Shown here piece by piece: positions 27,964-36,859 of a DNA stretch of 64,000 nucleotides. The number at the start of each line of letters is the position of its first letter. The stretch's first letter is position 1. The translations under genes were made by a program, and so were the position numbers. The notes under the pieces are model-generated. The model had not been told where the DNA came from and did not search any database. It worked only from the letters and a program-made list of their open reading frames with translations. Origin of the DNA: Nanobdellota archaeon (lineage in GTDB: Archaea; Nanobdellota; Nanobdellia; Parvarchaeales; Parvarchaeaceae); contig JAJZBD010000003.1 of NCBI GenBank assembly GCA_021799085.1, positions 1 through 64,000 on the forward strand. The letters are read 5' to 3'.

Positions 27964-29028
27964 CTAAAGGAAAACCTTCTGATGGTTTCCTTTTCCCCAG
28001 ATGAACTTGTTGGTGAAGAAAAGGGAAACTGCCGAAACAAGGACTATTGAAAACGTGGATACTATTGAAAAGTCCGTTCTCCCAAAGGCAAGCAGATACT
28101 TTGATATAACGCTTATCATGAATATATCAAATGCGACTACCGCTAAAACAAATGCATTGAACTTTCCGAAACGGTATGCAGAGCTAAGAAAGCCTTTGTT
28201 CCTAAAGTTTATCTTCTCATTTACAATGAAGTTTGAAAGCCCGCTTATCTCACCGCCCAAAAGCACTGCCAAAGGATAGAAAAACCCGAAGCTCAAGCTT
28301 GTATATACCATAAACAGGTTTACAATGTAAGAAAGTGAAGAGATTAAACTGTAATTTATTGATGTTTTGTTGAAGCTCCTTATTATAGATTCGCCCATCT
28401 CTGCCAGATTGATCCTTTTATTGTCCTTTCCGTATTCTTCCCTTATTATTTCAGTGGTATGTATGCCGTGGGCATTAAGAACATTTATAGACTCTACAAG
28501 GAAAGACTTTCCGTTAAGCTTTGTGTCCCTGAGGAGCAAAGCCGCTTCTTTTGTAAGTATCCTGTTGAAAGAAAAATTATTGTAGGAATTGCCAAATGAC
28601 AATAAATTGGATATCTCTGTTACCAGCATCTCCCTGAAGTTCCTTTTTCCGCTTTCAATCAAGTTTCCACCGTTTAAATAATCCACAAACCAAGTTGCAT
28701 TCTCTTTCGAGTAATCCTCAAATGTTACTATTTTTTCGGCACCTAAATTCAAAGCCGCTGATAAACCAAGACGGAAGCTTTCTCCAAAAAATCTAGTATG
28801 TGCAAACCTTACAATTACCAGGTTTTTCCACCTATCTTCATCCTCTTCAGTTGAATCAAGCAGCACTATAGATTGCTGGTTCACCGCTGAATCCAGCCTA
28901 TCCAGAAACTGCTTTCTCTGTGCACCTTTTTGGCTTACAAATGCGGGCAAAAGAAATGCTACGCTCGGACTGTTCATTAATAAATAAACACAGCACCTCA
29001 TATTTAAGCTTAATTTTCTACCTTTCAA
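27964..29028 (-). CDS. Degenerate GT2-like domain fused to C-terminal GtrA-like membrane domain
   Basis: ESFRLGLSAALNLGAEKIVTFEDYS resembles the GT2 G..YAL..GA..I...D.D region without D.D; C-term LAVLLGGEISGLSNFIVNEKINFRNKG...FTNKFIWGK GtrA-like. Confidence 0.55.
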   Translation of the reverse strand: MKGRKLSLNMRCCVYLLMNSPSVAFLLPAFVSQKGAQRKQFLDRLDSAVNQQSIVLLDSTEEDEDRWKNLVIVRFAHTRFFGESFRLGLSAALNLGAEKIVTFEDYSKENATWFVDYLNGGNLIESGKRNFREMLVTEISNLLSFGNSYNNFSFNRILTKEAALLLRDTKLNGKSFLVESINVLNAHGIHTTEIIREEYGKDNKRINLAEMGESIIRSFNKTSINYSLISSLSYIVNLFMVYTSLSFGFFYPLAVLLGGEISGLSNFIVNEKINFRNKGFLSSAYRFGKFNAFVLAVVAFDIFMISVISKYLLAFGRTDFSIVSTFSIVLVSAVSLFFTNKFIWGKGNHQKVFL

Positions 29029-29051
29029 AGGTAACTCTTTTTAATTTAAGC

Positions 29052-30044
29052 TTAAATATCTGTAAATTTTACAAGAATTCCGCCAAAGGAGTTTAATTGA
29101 CTCAGTGATTCGTCATTTTCGTCAAACAAAACGATTTCGCAGTCTAAGCCATCAAGTTTTTCAATAATTTCTTTATTATTAAGTACGTAGTCCTTTGAAA
29201 TAATGGCCTGCTGGGGATTTCTTTCAGTTAATGCCTGCGCTATCTTCTCTTCTCCATAAACATAATGCTTATCATTTTTTGATATTCCTGACAGATACTC
29301 GTTTATTAACTGTCTTTGTATGGAAAGCCTTGCCTTATTCAGCGCTTCGTTTATGCTATTTCTTGACAAAAGCTCCTTCAAGCCAGTATCGGCGTATGAA
29401 ACTGTTTCGTAGGTTATGTTCTTTTCCTTAAGATAGTTCTTTCTCAAGTCCTCATTATCCATTGCTTTACCTGCTACTATGAAAGCGCTGTATCCTTTTT
29501 GGTATTCTTCGGAAAGCAGCGCTGCAAGTTTTGTGAAAAACTCCTTTCTACTCTCATTTTTGAACCTCTTGCCGCTTACTGCCTTTGCAAAGTCCATTTT
29601 CCTCTTTATCCTATAGTTTGACATTACGTAAAAGAAAGCTGTGCCTTCTTCATAAATGCAGATGAACACCCTTGGGGAGGTTTCCGCAGCCTGCCTGAGA
29701 AGCTTAACCTGAAAATGCATAAGCCTGCTTTTTTTAAGGATAAAGCCGGTTCCTCTCTTTATCTGTATGGTGTGGTACTTGTGCAATGGCACATTTTCAT
29801 CCGATGAATAGATAATGCGGCCGCCCACATCCAAAGACGTTTCCGTCAGCTTGATCTTTTCAATTATCACTGTTATCTTTATCGTCTTTATCTCTTGCGA
29901 TTTGCCTACGACCACCTTCCTTCGGGAATAAGCGGTCAATTCATCGCCATTTTCACATATATATTGTAGGAAAATGAGGTCACTGTACGACTTCACTATT
30001 GCTTTTACCAAGTTATTTTTACTGTCCAGCTTCGTAATTTTCAT
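29052..30044 (-). CDS. pelA: Pelota / Dom34 mRNA surveillance protein
   Basis: LTAYSRRKVV, HTIQIKRGTGFILKKS, KDKHYVYGEEKIAQAL, three-domain size. Confidence 0.88.
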   Translation of the reverse strand: MKITKLDSKNNLVKAIVKSYSDLIFLQYICENGDELTAYSRRKVVVGKSQEIKTIKITVIIEKIKLTETSLDVGGRIIYSSDENVPLHKYHTIQIKRGTGFILKKSRLMHFQVKLLRQAAETSPRVFICIYEEGTAFFYVMSNYRIKRKMDFAKAVSGKRFKNESRKEFFTKLAALLSEEYQKGYSAFIVAGKAMDNEDLRKNYLKEKNITYETVSYADTGLKELLSRNSINEALNKARLSIQRQLINEYLSGISKNDKHYVYGEEKIAQALTERNPQQAIISKDYVLNNKEIIEKLDGLDCEIVLFDENDESLSQLNSFGGILVKFTDI

Positions 30045-31150
30045 ATTATTGAATAAATGGTGTAGGCCAGGCCCAAAAGCATGACTGCAAAGGTAAAGGC
30101 TATGAGGTATACTCCCCCGGGTACAAGATACTTGATTCTTTTTTTGCCCTTTCTTCTTCTTTCAATGAAAACTGCAAATAGGATCATCATAGCAAGCAGG
30201 GAAATGAATATGCCGCCAGTAACATCAAGAATGCTTTCAAAATTAAAGTCGAAAAATGCTATTGCGAAAGGAGCCGCGAGAGAAAGAAACATGCTTGGTT
30301 TTCTTCCGATTCCGAAATCATAAGTAAAAGAGTCTGCCAGTACTAAGCTAAGCGCTATGTAAGGTGTCAGCAAAAGAAACAACGTAGTTAAAGAAAACAG
30401 TAATTCATAGTAAATTGAATGTATGCCATCGGTTGCAACCGTTGACACTGAATGGCCAAAAGCCCCTACAAATGCGAAGGAGAAAAAAACGTAAAGGAGA
30501 ATAGAAATAATGTAGGAAACAACAATCACGCTGGTAAGTTTCTTTATACCACCCAATTCTTCCTTGACTTCAGGAATTACTGTATAACCTGTAAAAGAAA
30601 ACAGGATTATGCCAAATGGCCCGAATAGATTTGTTATGTTATATGAATAGAAATTGGCGTCTTTGACTATTGTAACGACGGATAAAGCTGCTGCAACTAT
30701 AAGAGCTACTTTTATGAAAAGTAATGGCGTCTCTGCATCTTCAACCAATTTGTAACCTTTGTATATTAAAGGAAGAGTAAGTAAAAAGACCAAAAGAACG
30801 GAAACTGCATAGGAGATATGGAAAAGGAACACCATTACCAATGCTATGCCTGTAAGGTATGCTATCTGCGCTCCGTATATTGTTAGAACCTGAAAGATTA
30901 AAATTAAAATCCTTAATCTTTTACCAGTGTACTTGCTTATTATTACTGGCAGCTGATGTAGCTTTTTGAAATGGCTTGAAAGCTCGCCCGTGTACATTGT
31001 TATCAATATTGATGCAAACCCTATAAGAACAAGCAAAGCAATGCCCTCAAAAAACCCGCTTTTCTCTATTGCATATGGCAAAGCAAGTATTCCGCCGCCC
31101 ACTATTGTTCCGACGGTAGTGCTTAACGCCGCTAGGTATTTTATGTTCAT
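30041..31150 (-). CDS. Amino acid permease (aromatic amino acid/HAAAP-like)
   Basis: LSTTVGTIVGGGILALPYAIEKSGF and about 11 TM segments. Confidence 0.85.
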   Translation of the reverse strand: MNIKYLAALSTTVGTIVGGGILALPYAIEKSGFFEGIALLVLIGFASILITMYTGELSSHFKKLHQLPVIISKYTGKRLRILILIFQVLTIYGAQIAYLTGIALVMVFLFHISYAVSVLLVFLLTLPLIYKGYKLVEDAETPLLFIKVALIVAAALSVVTIVKDANFYSYNITNLFGPFGIILFSFTGYTVIPEVKEELGGIKKLTSVIVVSYIISILLYVFFSFAFVGAFGHSVSTVATDGIHSIYYELLFSLTTLFLLLTPYIALSLVLADSFTYDFGIGRKPSMFLSLAAPFAIAFFDFNFESILDVTGGIFISLLAMMILFAVFIERRRKGKKRIKYLVPGGVYLIAFTFAVMLLGLAYTIYSII

Positions 31151-31241
31151 AGATTTAGTAACATCTTAAGACTAATATATTTGGTGTTGGAATATTAATG
31201 CTGTAATTTATTAATACAAGCGCTTTAATACTATTTATACT

Positions 31242-31314
31242 GCTCTCGTAGTCTAGCGGCCAAGGACAGTGGCCTCTCGAGTCACTGACCCGGGTTCAAA
31301 TCCCGGCGGGAGCA
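31242..31314 (+). tRNA. tRNA-Glu(CTC)
   Basis: GCTCTCG...GTGGC-CTCTCGA-GTCAC...GGGTTCAAATCCC...CGGGAGC-A; anticodon CTC. Confidence 0.92.
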
Positions 31315-31394
31315 ATAAAATTAATTCTTTGTTTATGTGAGGCAGACAACCTAAAAACAAAAACATTTTTATACTTTATTGGTGTTATGTTGCT

Positions 31395-32348
31395 ATGTCT
31401 GAAATTCCTTTTAAAGGAGAGATACGCAGAGATTACATAACGGGATCAGACGTGATATTCACATTCTCAAGAGACAAAAGGCCAAAGGATTTTAGAAGCG
31501 AAGAAGTAGTGTACGGCAACGCGGAAAACTGCCCTTTTGAATATGGAAATGAAAACCCCAATACAACAATAAAATTTGTCGGCGAGCCGTGGAAATTGAG
31601 GTTAATGTACAACAAATATCCAATTGTAAACGAAGACGTTACACCTTACGAAAATTCTGATTTTTTCACAAAATACGTAAACTACGGCCACTCTTATGTA
31701 ATAGTAGATACTCCAGAGCACTTGCAGAAATTTCATGAGATTGAAGAGGACACCCTGCAGAAATGGTTTGATCTTGTAGCTGAAGGGGAAAACCTGGCAT
31801 ACTCCGACAAAAAAATAAAGCATGTTTACACTTTCAGAAACAGTGGAAGCATAAGCGGCGGCAGCTTATTCCATCCGCACACGCAGATAATAGGATTCAC
31901 CTTCGTTCTTCCAATAATAAAACAAGAGCTTGAAATCATAAAAAACAACCATGGAAACTGTATATTAGAGGAAGCCTTGAAAAAAGAAAAAGAAAGGATA
32001 TTGATGGAGGATGATGAAGCAGTTGCATTCGCACCATACGGCTCAAGATTCAAAGGACATTCAATAATAATGCCGAAGAGACACGTTGATTATGTGGGAA
32101 GGCTTGAGGAAAAGGAAATAAAAAGCCTAGCAAAGTTCATAAAAACCATACTTTCAAAAAACCATAAAATATTTGGCAGCCATTCCTATAATTTGATTTT
32201 TCATGAGCTTAAAAACAATAAAAAAATACACTTTTACACAGAGATTACGCCACGGTTTTCCAATTTCGGAGCAATAGAGATTTCAGGTCTTTATCTGAAT
32301 TCATTGAGGCCTGAAGAATACGTTCAAAGATTCAATGAAACGGATTAA
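31395..32348 (+). CDS. galT: Galactose-1-phosphate uridylyltransferase-like HIT-superfamily protein
   Basis: FRNSGSISGGSLFHPHTQIIGF active site HPH; RDYITGSDVIFTFSRDKRPKDF N-terminus. Confidence 0.88.
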   Translation: MSEIPFKGEIRRDYITGSDVIFTFSRDKRPKDFRSEEVVYGNAENCPFEYGNENPNTTIKFVGEPWKLRLMYNKYPIVNEDVTPYENSDFFTKYVNYGHSYVIVDTPEHLQKFHEIEEDTLQKWFDLVAEGENLAYSDKKIKHVYTFRNSGSISGGSLFHPHTQIIGFTFVLPIIKQELEIIKNNHGNCILEEALKKEKERILMEDDEAVAFAPYGSRFKGHSIIMPKRHVDYVGRLEEKEIKSLAKFIKTILSKNHKIFGSHSYNLIFHELKNNKKIHFYTEITPRFSNFGAIEISGLYLNSLRPEEYVQRFNETD

Positions 32349-33328
32349 TTCTTTGAAATCAGAGAAAGCAGTTCCATAAGGTCATTCTTATTACCGTACA
32401 TGGCAACTCCTCCAACAAAAATTGTTTTGACTGCTGGCTTTGAATTTTTAACGTAATCAAAGAAATCCTTTCTGTATTTTTCTTCCAGGTTTTCCCTTAT
32501 AAGTACATCAAAGTCACCGACATCATATGATTTGAACCTGCTTTTGTCTATAAGGTAACCGTAAACCTCTTCGTCCTTTGCTTGCATGTCTATTATGTCA
32601 GTTATGTGATATTCCCCGCCTGCTCCCTTTTTTACCTTTCCTACCTTATTTCCTCCCTCTTCATCAATAAGGTAAATGCCCCCTGCAACTGAAAGCTCGG
32701 TTGGATTCTTCTTAACGTATTCCAATGCAGGCTTTTCCACTATCTTTTCAAGCCTATACATGTTATCTCCTAGATAACTGCCGTAAGCAGCTGATTTTTC
32801 GGTGATTTTTTCAATGTTGTTTTTCTTCATCGAAACGAATGTTTTGCCGTTATACCTTGAAAGCATTTCCTCAAGCAAAGAGCCTTTCCCAGTTATGCTC
32901 TGCTGCATTACATCTGAAAACATCACAGCGCATGGCTCATCCCTTATAAAACCGCTTTTGTATGCAACGTTAAGGCCTGCCGCAGTTCCCAAAGGTTTGC
33001 CAGTTTTCCTGTCCACTGGCTGAAAATCTAGCCCTATGTTTATTTTTCCGTTTTCAATTTCTTTTCTGTATTCGCTTAGGTTCCTTGCGACATTCTCTTT
33101 GCTGAAGTAATCAAGAAGCATGTTAAATGTTGACATACCTTCCTTGTCATTTCTTGAAACAACGAGTATGTCTCTTATACCTGCATTTATCATCTGATAC
33201 GCAATGATTTTTGACATCGGTGTATTACCCAAGGGCAGCATCGGTTTTGGTATGTAGTATGTAGCTGGTCTGGCCCTTGTTCCACTGCCAGAAGCGAGTA
33301 TAACCCCTTTAGTTATTTTATTTACCAT
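32345..33328 (-). CDS. Sugar nucleotidyltransferase
   Basis: GVILASGSGTRARPATYYIPKPMLPLGNTPMSKII; KIVEKPALEYVK. Confidence 0.9.
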   Translation of the reverse strand: MVNKITKGVILASGSGTRARPATYYIPKPMLPLGNTPMSKIIAYQMINAGIRDILVVSRNDKEGMSTFNMLLDYFSKENVARNLSEYRKEIENGKINIGLDFQPVDRKTGKPLGTAAGLNVAYKSGFIRDEPCAVMFSDVMQQSITGKGSLLEEMLSRYNGKTFVSMKKNNIEKITEKSAAYGSYLGDNMYRLEKIVEKPALEYVKKNPTELSVAGGIYLIDEEGGNKVGKVKKGAGGEYHITDIIDMQAKDEEVYGYLIDKSRFKSYDVGDFDVLIRENLEEKYRKDFFDYVKNSKPAVKTIFVGGVAMYGNKNDLMELLSLISKN

Positions 33329-33373
33329 AGCATAATAGTGATACTATTACATTTAAATAGCTAACTGAAAAAG

Positions 33374-34030
33374 TTAGTGTGCTGCTGCATTTCTCTTTGA
33401 TTTGCGTCTGCCGACAAGAGACATGAAAATAAGGGGATAACTTATGACCAGTACAAAAGAAAAGAAGCTAGAAATATAAGGCAAAAGCCCTATTATGGAT
33501 ATAACTATGAAGAAAAGAACAAACAGTGCAAACAGATACCACCAATTACCCAACGTAATGTTCCAGCTTCTTTTCATTGCATCAACAGGGCTCTTGTCTT
33601 CCACTACTGATGAAACGGGCGAAAGGATCAATTTAAAGGTAAGGTAAATCCCCGGTATCACAAATGCAATAAAGCCCAAAGCTATTATGATTGAAGTCAA
33701 AAAGGTTGTCGCAAGCAAAGCTGGATATCTTTTTACTGCCTTATTTATTATTTTGCTGAGACTTTTCTTTTTTCCTGCTATCCTAACAAATGCCATTCCG
33801 CTTATGAAAGTGCTTGCAAGAAAAATCAAAACTACGTAGAGCAGAAGGTAGTATATGTTGATTGAATTTATGTTTACAGAGCTTATGCTTGTAACGTTAA
33901 ATAACTGCGAAGAGTACACTGCAAATGCAATGTAAATTGCCGCGTAGATAAGTGCAAATGCAAAAATCAATGGGTCAGTAAAAAGAAGCACAAAGCTCTT
34001 CTTGAAAACTGACGCTGCATCAAATGCCAT
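33374..34030 (-). CDS. Multi-TM integral membrane protein
   Basis: FVIPGIYLTFKLILSPVSSVVEDKSPVDAMKRSWNITLGNWWYLF resembles DUF975/glycerophosphodiester-type membrane domains. Confidence 0.65.
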   Translation of the reverse strand: MAFDAASVFKKSFVLLFTDPLIFAFALIYAAIYIAFAVYSSQLFNVTSISSVNINSINIYYLLLYVVLIFLASTFISGMAFVRIAGKKKSLSKIINKAVKRYPALLATTFLTSIIIALGFIAFVIPGIYLTFKLILSPVSSVVEDKSPVDAMKRSWNITLGNWWYLFALFVLFFIVISIIGLLPYISSFFSFVLVISYPLIFMSLVGRRKSKRNAAAH

Positions 34031-34100
34031 TTTAATTAGACAAAATTGTAATATAAATAAAGAGATACAGCAATAAATAAATCAAATAACTAGTAATGAT

Positions 34101-34451
34101 ATGGAAGAATTGCTTGTCATGATATATGGTACGCATCCAAAGAGCAAAAAACTTTATGCAGAGGCCGAAAAGATAATAAACCTGATAAGGGAGAAAGGGA
34201 GCATAGATAGAGATGAATTGGCAAACGCACTCAACATAGACATAAATTCACAGAACGGCAAAAAGCATTTTTACAACTTAGTCTCCCCAATGTTTAATAC
34301 TATACTGGTATCGGAGCATAGGGGTAAAACCGTTTATTACAGGCTTTCCTACGACTTATTCAGGGTTTACATAGATGGGATAAGGAGAAAGGCAAAATAC
34401 TACCTTGTAAAGAATGCGGACAGCTTAAAGGAGGACTCTGACCAACAATGA
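34101..34451 (+). CDS. Winged-helix-like hypothetical protein
   Basis: IINLIREKGSIDRDELANALNID...ILVSEHRGKTVYYRLSYDLFRVYID. Confidence 0.6.
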   Translation: MEELLVMIYGTHPKSKKLYAEAEKIINLIREKGSIDRDELANALNIDINSQNGKKHFYNLVSPMFNTILVSEHRGKTVYYRLSYDLFRVYIDGIRRKAKYYLVKNADSLKEDSDQQ

Positions 34452-34972
34452 AATATTATTCGGGAAAAGGAGATGACGGAAGAACAGACATAGCAGGAAA
34501 ACGAATAGAAAAAGATGATAATATCATAGAGTTAATAGGCAACCTAGACGAGCTAAACGCCTTTATCGGATACGCACTGTCAAAAATTCAATATGAAGAC
34601 ATAAAAGCGGCAATGCGGAAGGCAGAAAGATACATCTATAATATAAGCGCGTATGCTTCCGGCTATTCCAAGCTGGTAAAAAGAGAAAGAACCGAGATAA
34701 ATAAAGAAGATGTAGATGAACTTGAAAAGGAGATAGATTCATTTGCAAGCGAAACCAAGGACATAACAAGATTTTTGTATCCAAATGGAAGCGAAGCTGC
34801 TTGTATAATAAACATATCCAGAACAATAGCTAGAAAGGCCGAAAGGTCTGCAATAAAATGCAATATGGAGAACAAAGAAGTGCTTGCTTATCTCAACAGA
34901 CTGTCTTCTTTTTTATTTGTTTTATCTAGAGTTGTAAACAAAAGGGACGGTTTCAGTGAAGAATTCTTTTAA
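34448..34972 (+). CDS. PduO-type cob(I)alamin adenosyltransferase
   Basis: YYSGKGDDGRTDIAGKRIEKDDNIIELIGNLDELNAFIGYA; RFLYPNGSEAACIINISRTIARKAERSA. Confidence 0.88.
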   Translation: MKYYSGKGDDGRTDIAGKRIEKDDNIIELIGNLDELNAFIGYALSKIQYEDIKAAMRKAERYIYNISAYASGYSKLVKRERTEINKEDVDELEKEIDSFASETKDITRFLYPNGSEAACIINISRTIARKAERSAIKCNMENKEVLAYLNRLSSFLFVLSRVVNKRDGFSEEFF

Positions 34973-35490
34973 GCTTGAGCCACTACAACCCTTGTTTGTA
35001 TTCCCAATTTCTTGCCCATCTTGAATGCTGCGTCTTTTGCGGCTGAAAGATTGCTCTTGTCAACATGTATTTCAAATATGCGCTTTCCTGCAGAAAGTCT
35101 TGCTGCGAGCCCTATAGGCTTGCCAAAAGATTTCTGCATACCTGATGAGAAACGGTCAGCTCCTGCCCCCGTAGCAAGCTTGTGCTCCCTTAGAACCTGG
35201 TGCGGGTAAGCTACAACTACTATGTGAAAATTCTGGTCTGTTATTCTGTCAGTAAGGTACTTATTAGCGACTATCCTTGCGGATTCTATGGCGTTGTCCC
35301 TTAACTGCAGTGATTTCTCTGAAAGAAGAAAAACCTTGCTATCAAATTCCCTTTTTGGATTTCCTGAATGGTACTGCGTTATCTTTGGCCTTTGCGCTAT
35401 TTTTATATAGCTTTTTGTCTTGTATTTTGATTTTCTTGTATAAGGCATCTTCAATTCCTTGTAAGATCTTCCAGGTCTTAACTTTGCCAT
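34969..35490 (-). CDS. rpl10e: Ribosomal protein L10e/L16
   Basis: KLRPGRSYKELKMPYTRKSKYKTKSYIK...YPHQVLREHKLATGAGADRFSSGMQKSFGKPIG. Confidence 0.93.
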   Translation of the reverse strand: MAKLRPGRSYKELKMPYTRKSKYKTKSYIKIAQRPKITQYHSGNPKREFDSKVFLLSEKSLQLRDNAIESARIVANKYLTDRITDQNFHIVVVAYPHQVLREHKLATGAGADRFSSGMQKSFGKPIGLAARLSAGKRIFEIHVDKSNLSAAKDAAFKMGKKLGIQTRVVVAQA

Positions 35491-35491
35491 A

Positions 35492-35695
35492 TTATTTCCT
35501 TTCCTCCTTGTGCTTTGAAAGATCTATTGTTATCTTGCCAGATAATTTTATAGGCTCCTTTATGTTTGGAAGCTTTATCTCCAAGTTATCTAGATCAAAT
35601 GAAAACTTCTTGTTCCTGCCGCCAAGCATGCCAAATAGCACCTGTGGAATCATGCTGAACAATTTGTTGCTGTTTTCATTATCGTTCTTTTCCAT
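35492..35695 (-). CDS. Small hypothetical protein, paralog of 35782-36006
   Basis: KKFSFDLDNLEIKLPNIKEPIKLSGKITIDLSKHKEE. Confidence 0.65.
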   Translation of the reverse strand: MEKNDNENSNKLFSMIPQVLFGMLGGRNKKFSFDLDNLEIKLPNIKEPIKLSGKITIDLSKHKEERK

Positions 35696-35781
35696 AGGAT
35701 TATTATATACTCACAGATATTTATAAACGTTTATACTTCGAAGTAAACGCTTTTTACAGTTAAAATAAAAAACTAAAGACT

Positions 35782-36006
35782 TTACTGTTTCGGCTGCTTT
35801 TCTTCCTTGTTTTTACCGGAAAAATCGAGGTCTATCTTCGCAGAAAGCTTTACAGGGTACTTTAGGCCAGACATATTTATCTCAAGCTTGTCCAAGTTTA
35901 TCGAAACCTTTCTGGGTCTTGTTTTCTGTTCGTTCATGTTGTCTTTTATGACCTTTGCTATTCCGGTTATTGCGTTATAAATCGCATTGTCTTCTTTCTT
36001 TTCCAT
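35782..36006 (-). CDS. Small hypothetical protein, paralog of 35492-35695
   Basis: RKVSINLDKLEINMSGLKYPVKLSAKIDLDFSGKNKEE. Confidence 0.65.
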   Translation of the reverse strand: MEKKEDNAIYNAITGIAKVIKDNMNEQKTRPRKVSINLDKLEINMSGLKYPVKLSAKIDLDFSGKNKEEKQPKQ

Positions 36007-36097
36007 ATTAATACGTTAAATTTGTAGAATATATACTTAACTTAATCTAACTAAAGAAATTTTTATTATTGAAAGAACTGCAATCAAAAAAACAAAA

Positions 36098-36193
36098 CGT
36101 CAGGGATGGGGGTTGAACCCATTAAGGCTTGCGCCAACATGCTTTCCGTTACTTGGATAGCAGGCATGCACCTTACCGTTCGGTCACCCTGAC
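36098..36193 (-). tRNA. tRNA-Ser(GCT) with ~14-nt intron
   Basis: GTCAGGG...CATGC-CTGCTA|TCCAAGTAACGGAA|A-GCATG...long variable arm GGCGCAAGCC...ATGGGTTCAACCCCCAT...CCCTGAC-G; intron 36144-36157. Confidence 0.88.
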
Positions 36194-36288
36194 TTATTAC
36201 AGATTAGAGTAGCTAATCTATTTTAAGTTATTGCTGCTGACTATAAATTTATTCTTTGGTGCTTTAACTCTTAATGGTAAAAGCAAGC

Positions 36289-36551
36289 GACAGGCCATGG
36301 CCTCGAAATAGCTATCCATATAGAGGGTAACAACATTTTCTCCTTACAGTTTACCTACAAGCACGCTTCAGCTTAATTACAGTTGCTCCCTTCCGGGCCT
36401 GGCTGGGTTTTTAAACCAGAGCATCCTATAGGGCTGTAAATCTACGATAGCTTTGCTACCATGTATAGAGTCACTATCCCTCGGCCACGCTTCACTGCGC
36501 CTAAAGTCCATTTGCGCTGCAGGGAGGGACTAACTCCCCAGCTAGCCTGTC
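36289..36551 (-). ncRNA. SRP RNA (7S RNA)
   Basis: Reverse strand CCAGCCAGGCCCGGAAGGGAGCAACTGTAA (helix 8 with GGAA tetraloop); 5' GACAGGC pairs with 3' GCCTGTC closing helix 1. Confidence 0.88.
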
Positions 36552-36727
36552 AAATATTAGCTAATCTTTATAGAATAAATAGGTATTACTGTTCATAGAT
36601 GAAAAAGCATAAAGCAGTTATTGCCTATTGCATTATGATACACAAGCGGTGTTATTTAGCCATATTAAAATAGAATATAACCTTCTAGGTAGTACTTCCG
36701 TATATACTTTAAAAACATATAATTGTT

Positions 36728-36833
36728 GGTCACAGTGAGATGCATGCATAAAAGTTATATGCCGCGGGCCCGATAAATCCCCCCATAAGAAGGTAGGACC
36801 TAAAAACGGAAATAACGGATATTCATTGTGACC
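36728..36833 (+). ncRNA. Unassigned structured RNA/leader candidate
   Basis: 11-bp closing stem GGTCACAGTGA/TCATTGTGACC (one G-U), inner hairpin GCAT(GC)ATAA-AAG-TTATATGC, TATA-like TTTAAAAACATA just upstream, 27 nt before the VKOR start. Confidence 0.4.
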
Positions 36834-36859
36834 CTTATAATTAAAAATAAAATGACCCT

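Noticed and set aside
27849-28050. ORFs 27849-28040 (-) and 27856-28050 (+)
   Set aside because: Overlap tRNA-Ala(CGC); frame through a tRNA is not coding
36728-36833. tRNA interpretation of the GGTCACA/TGTGACC element
   Set aside because: 7-bp acceptor-like ends exist, but there is no T-loop (TTCRA), no D-arm and no anticodon arm at the right spacing
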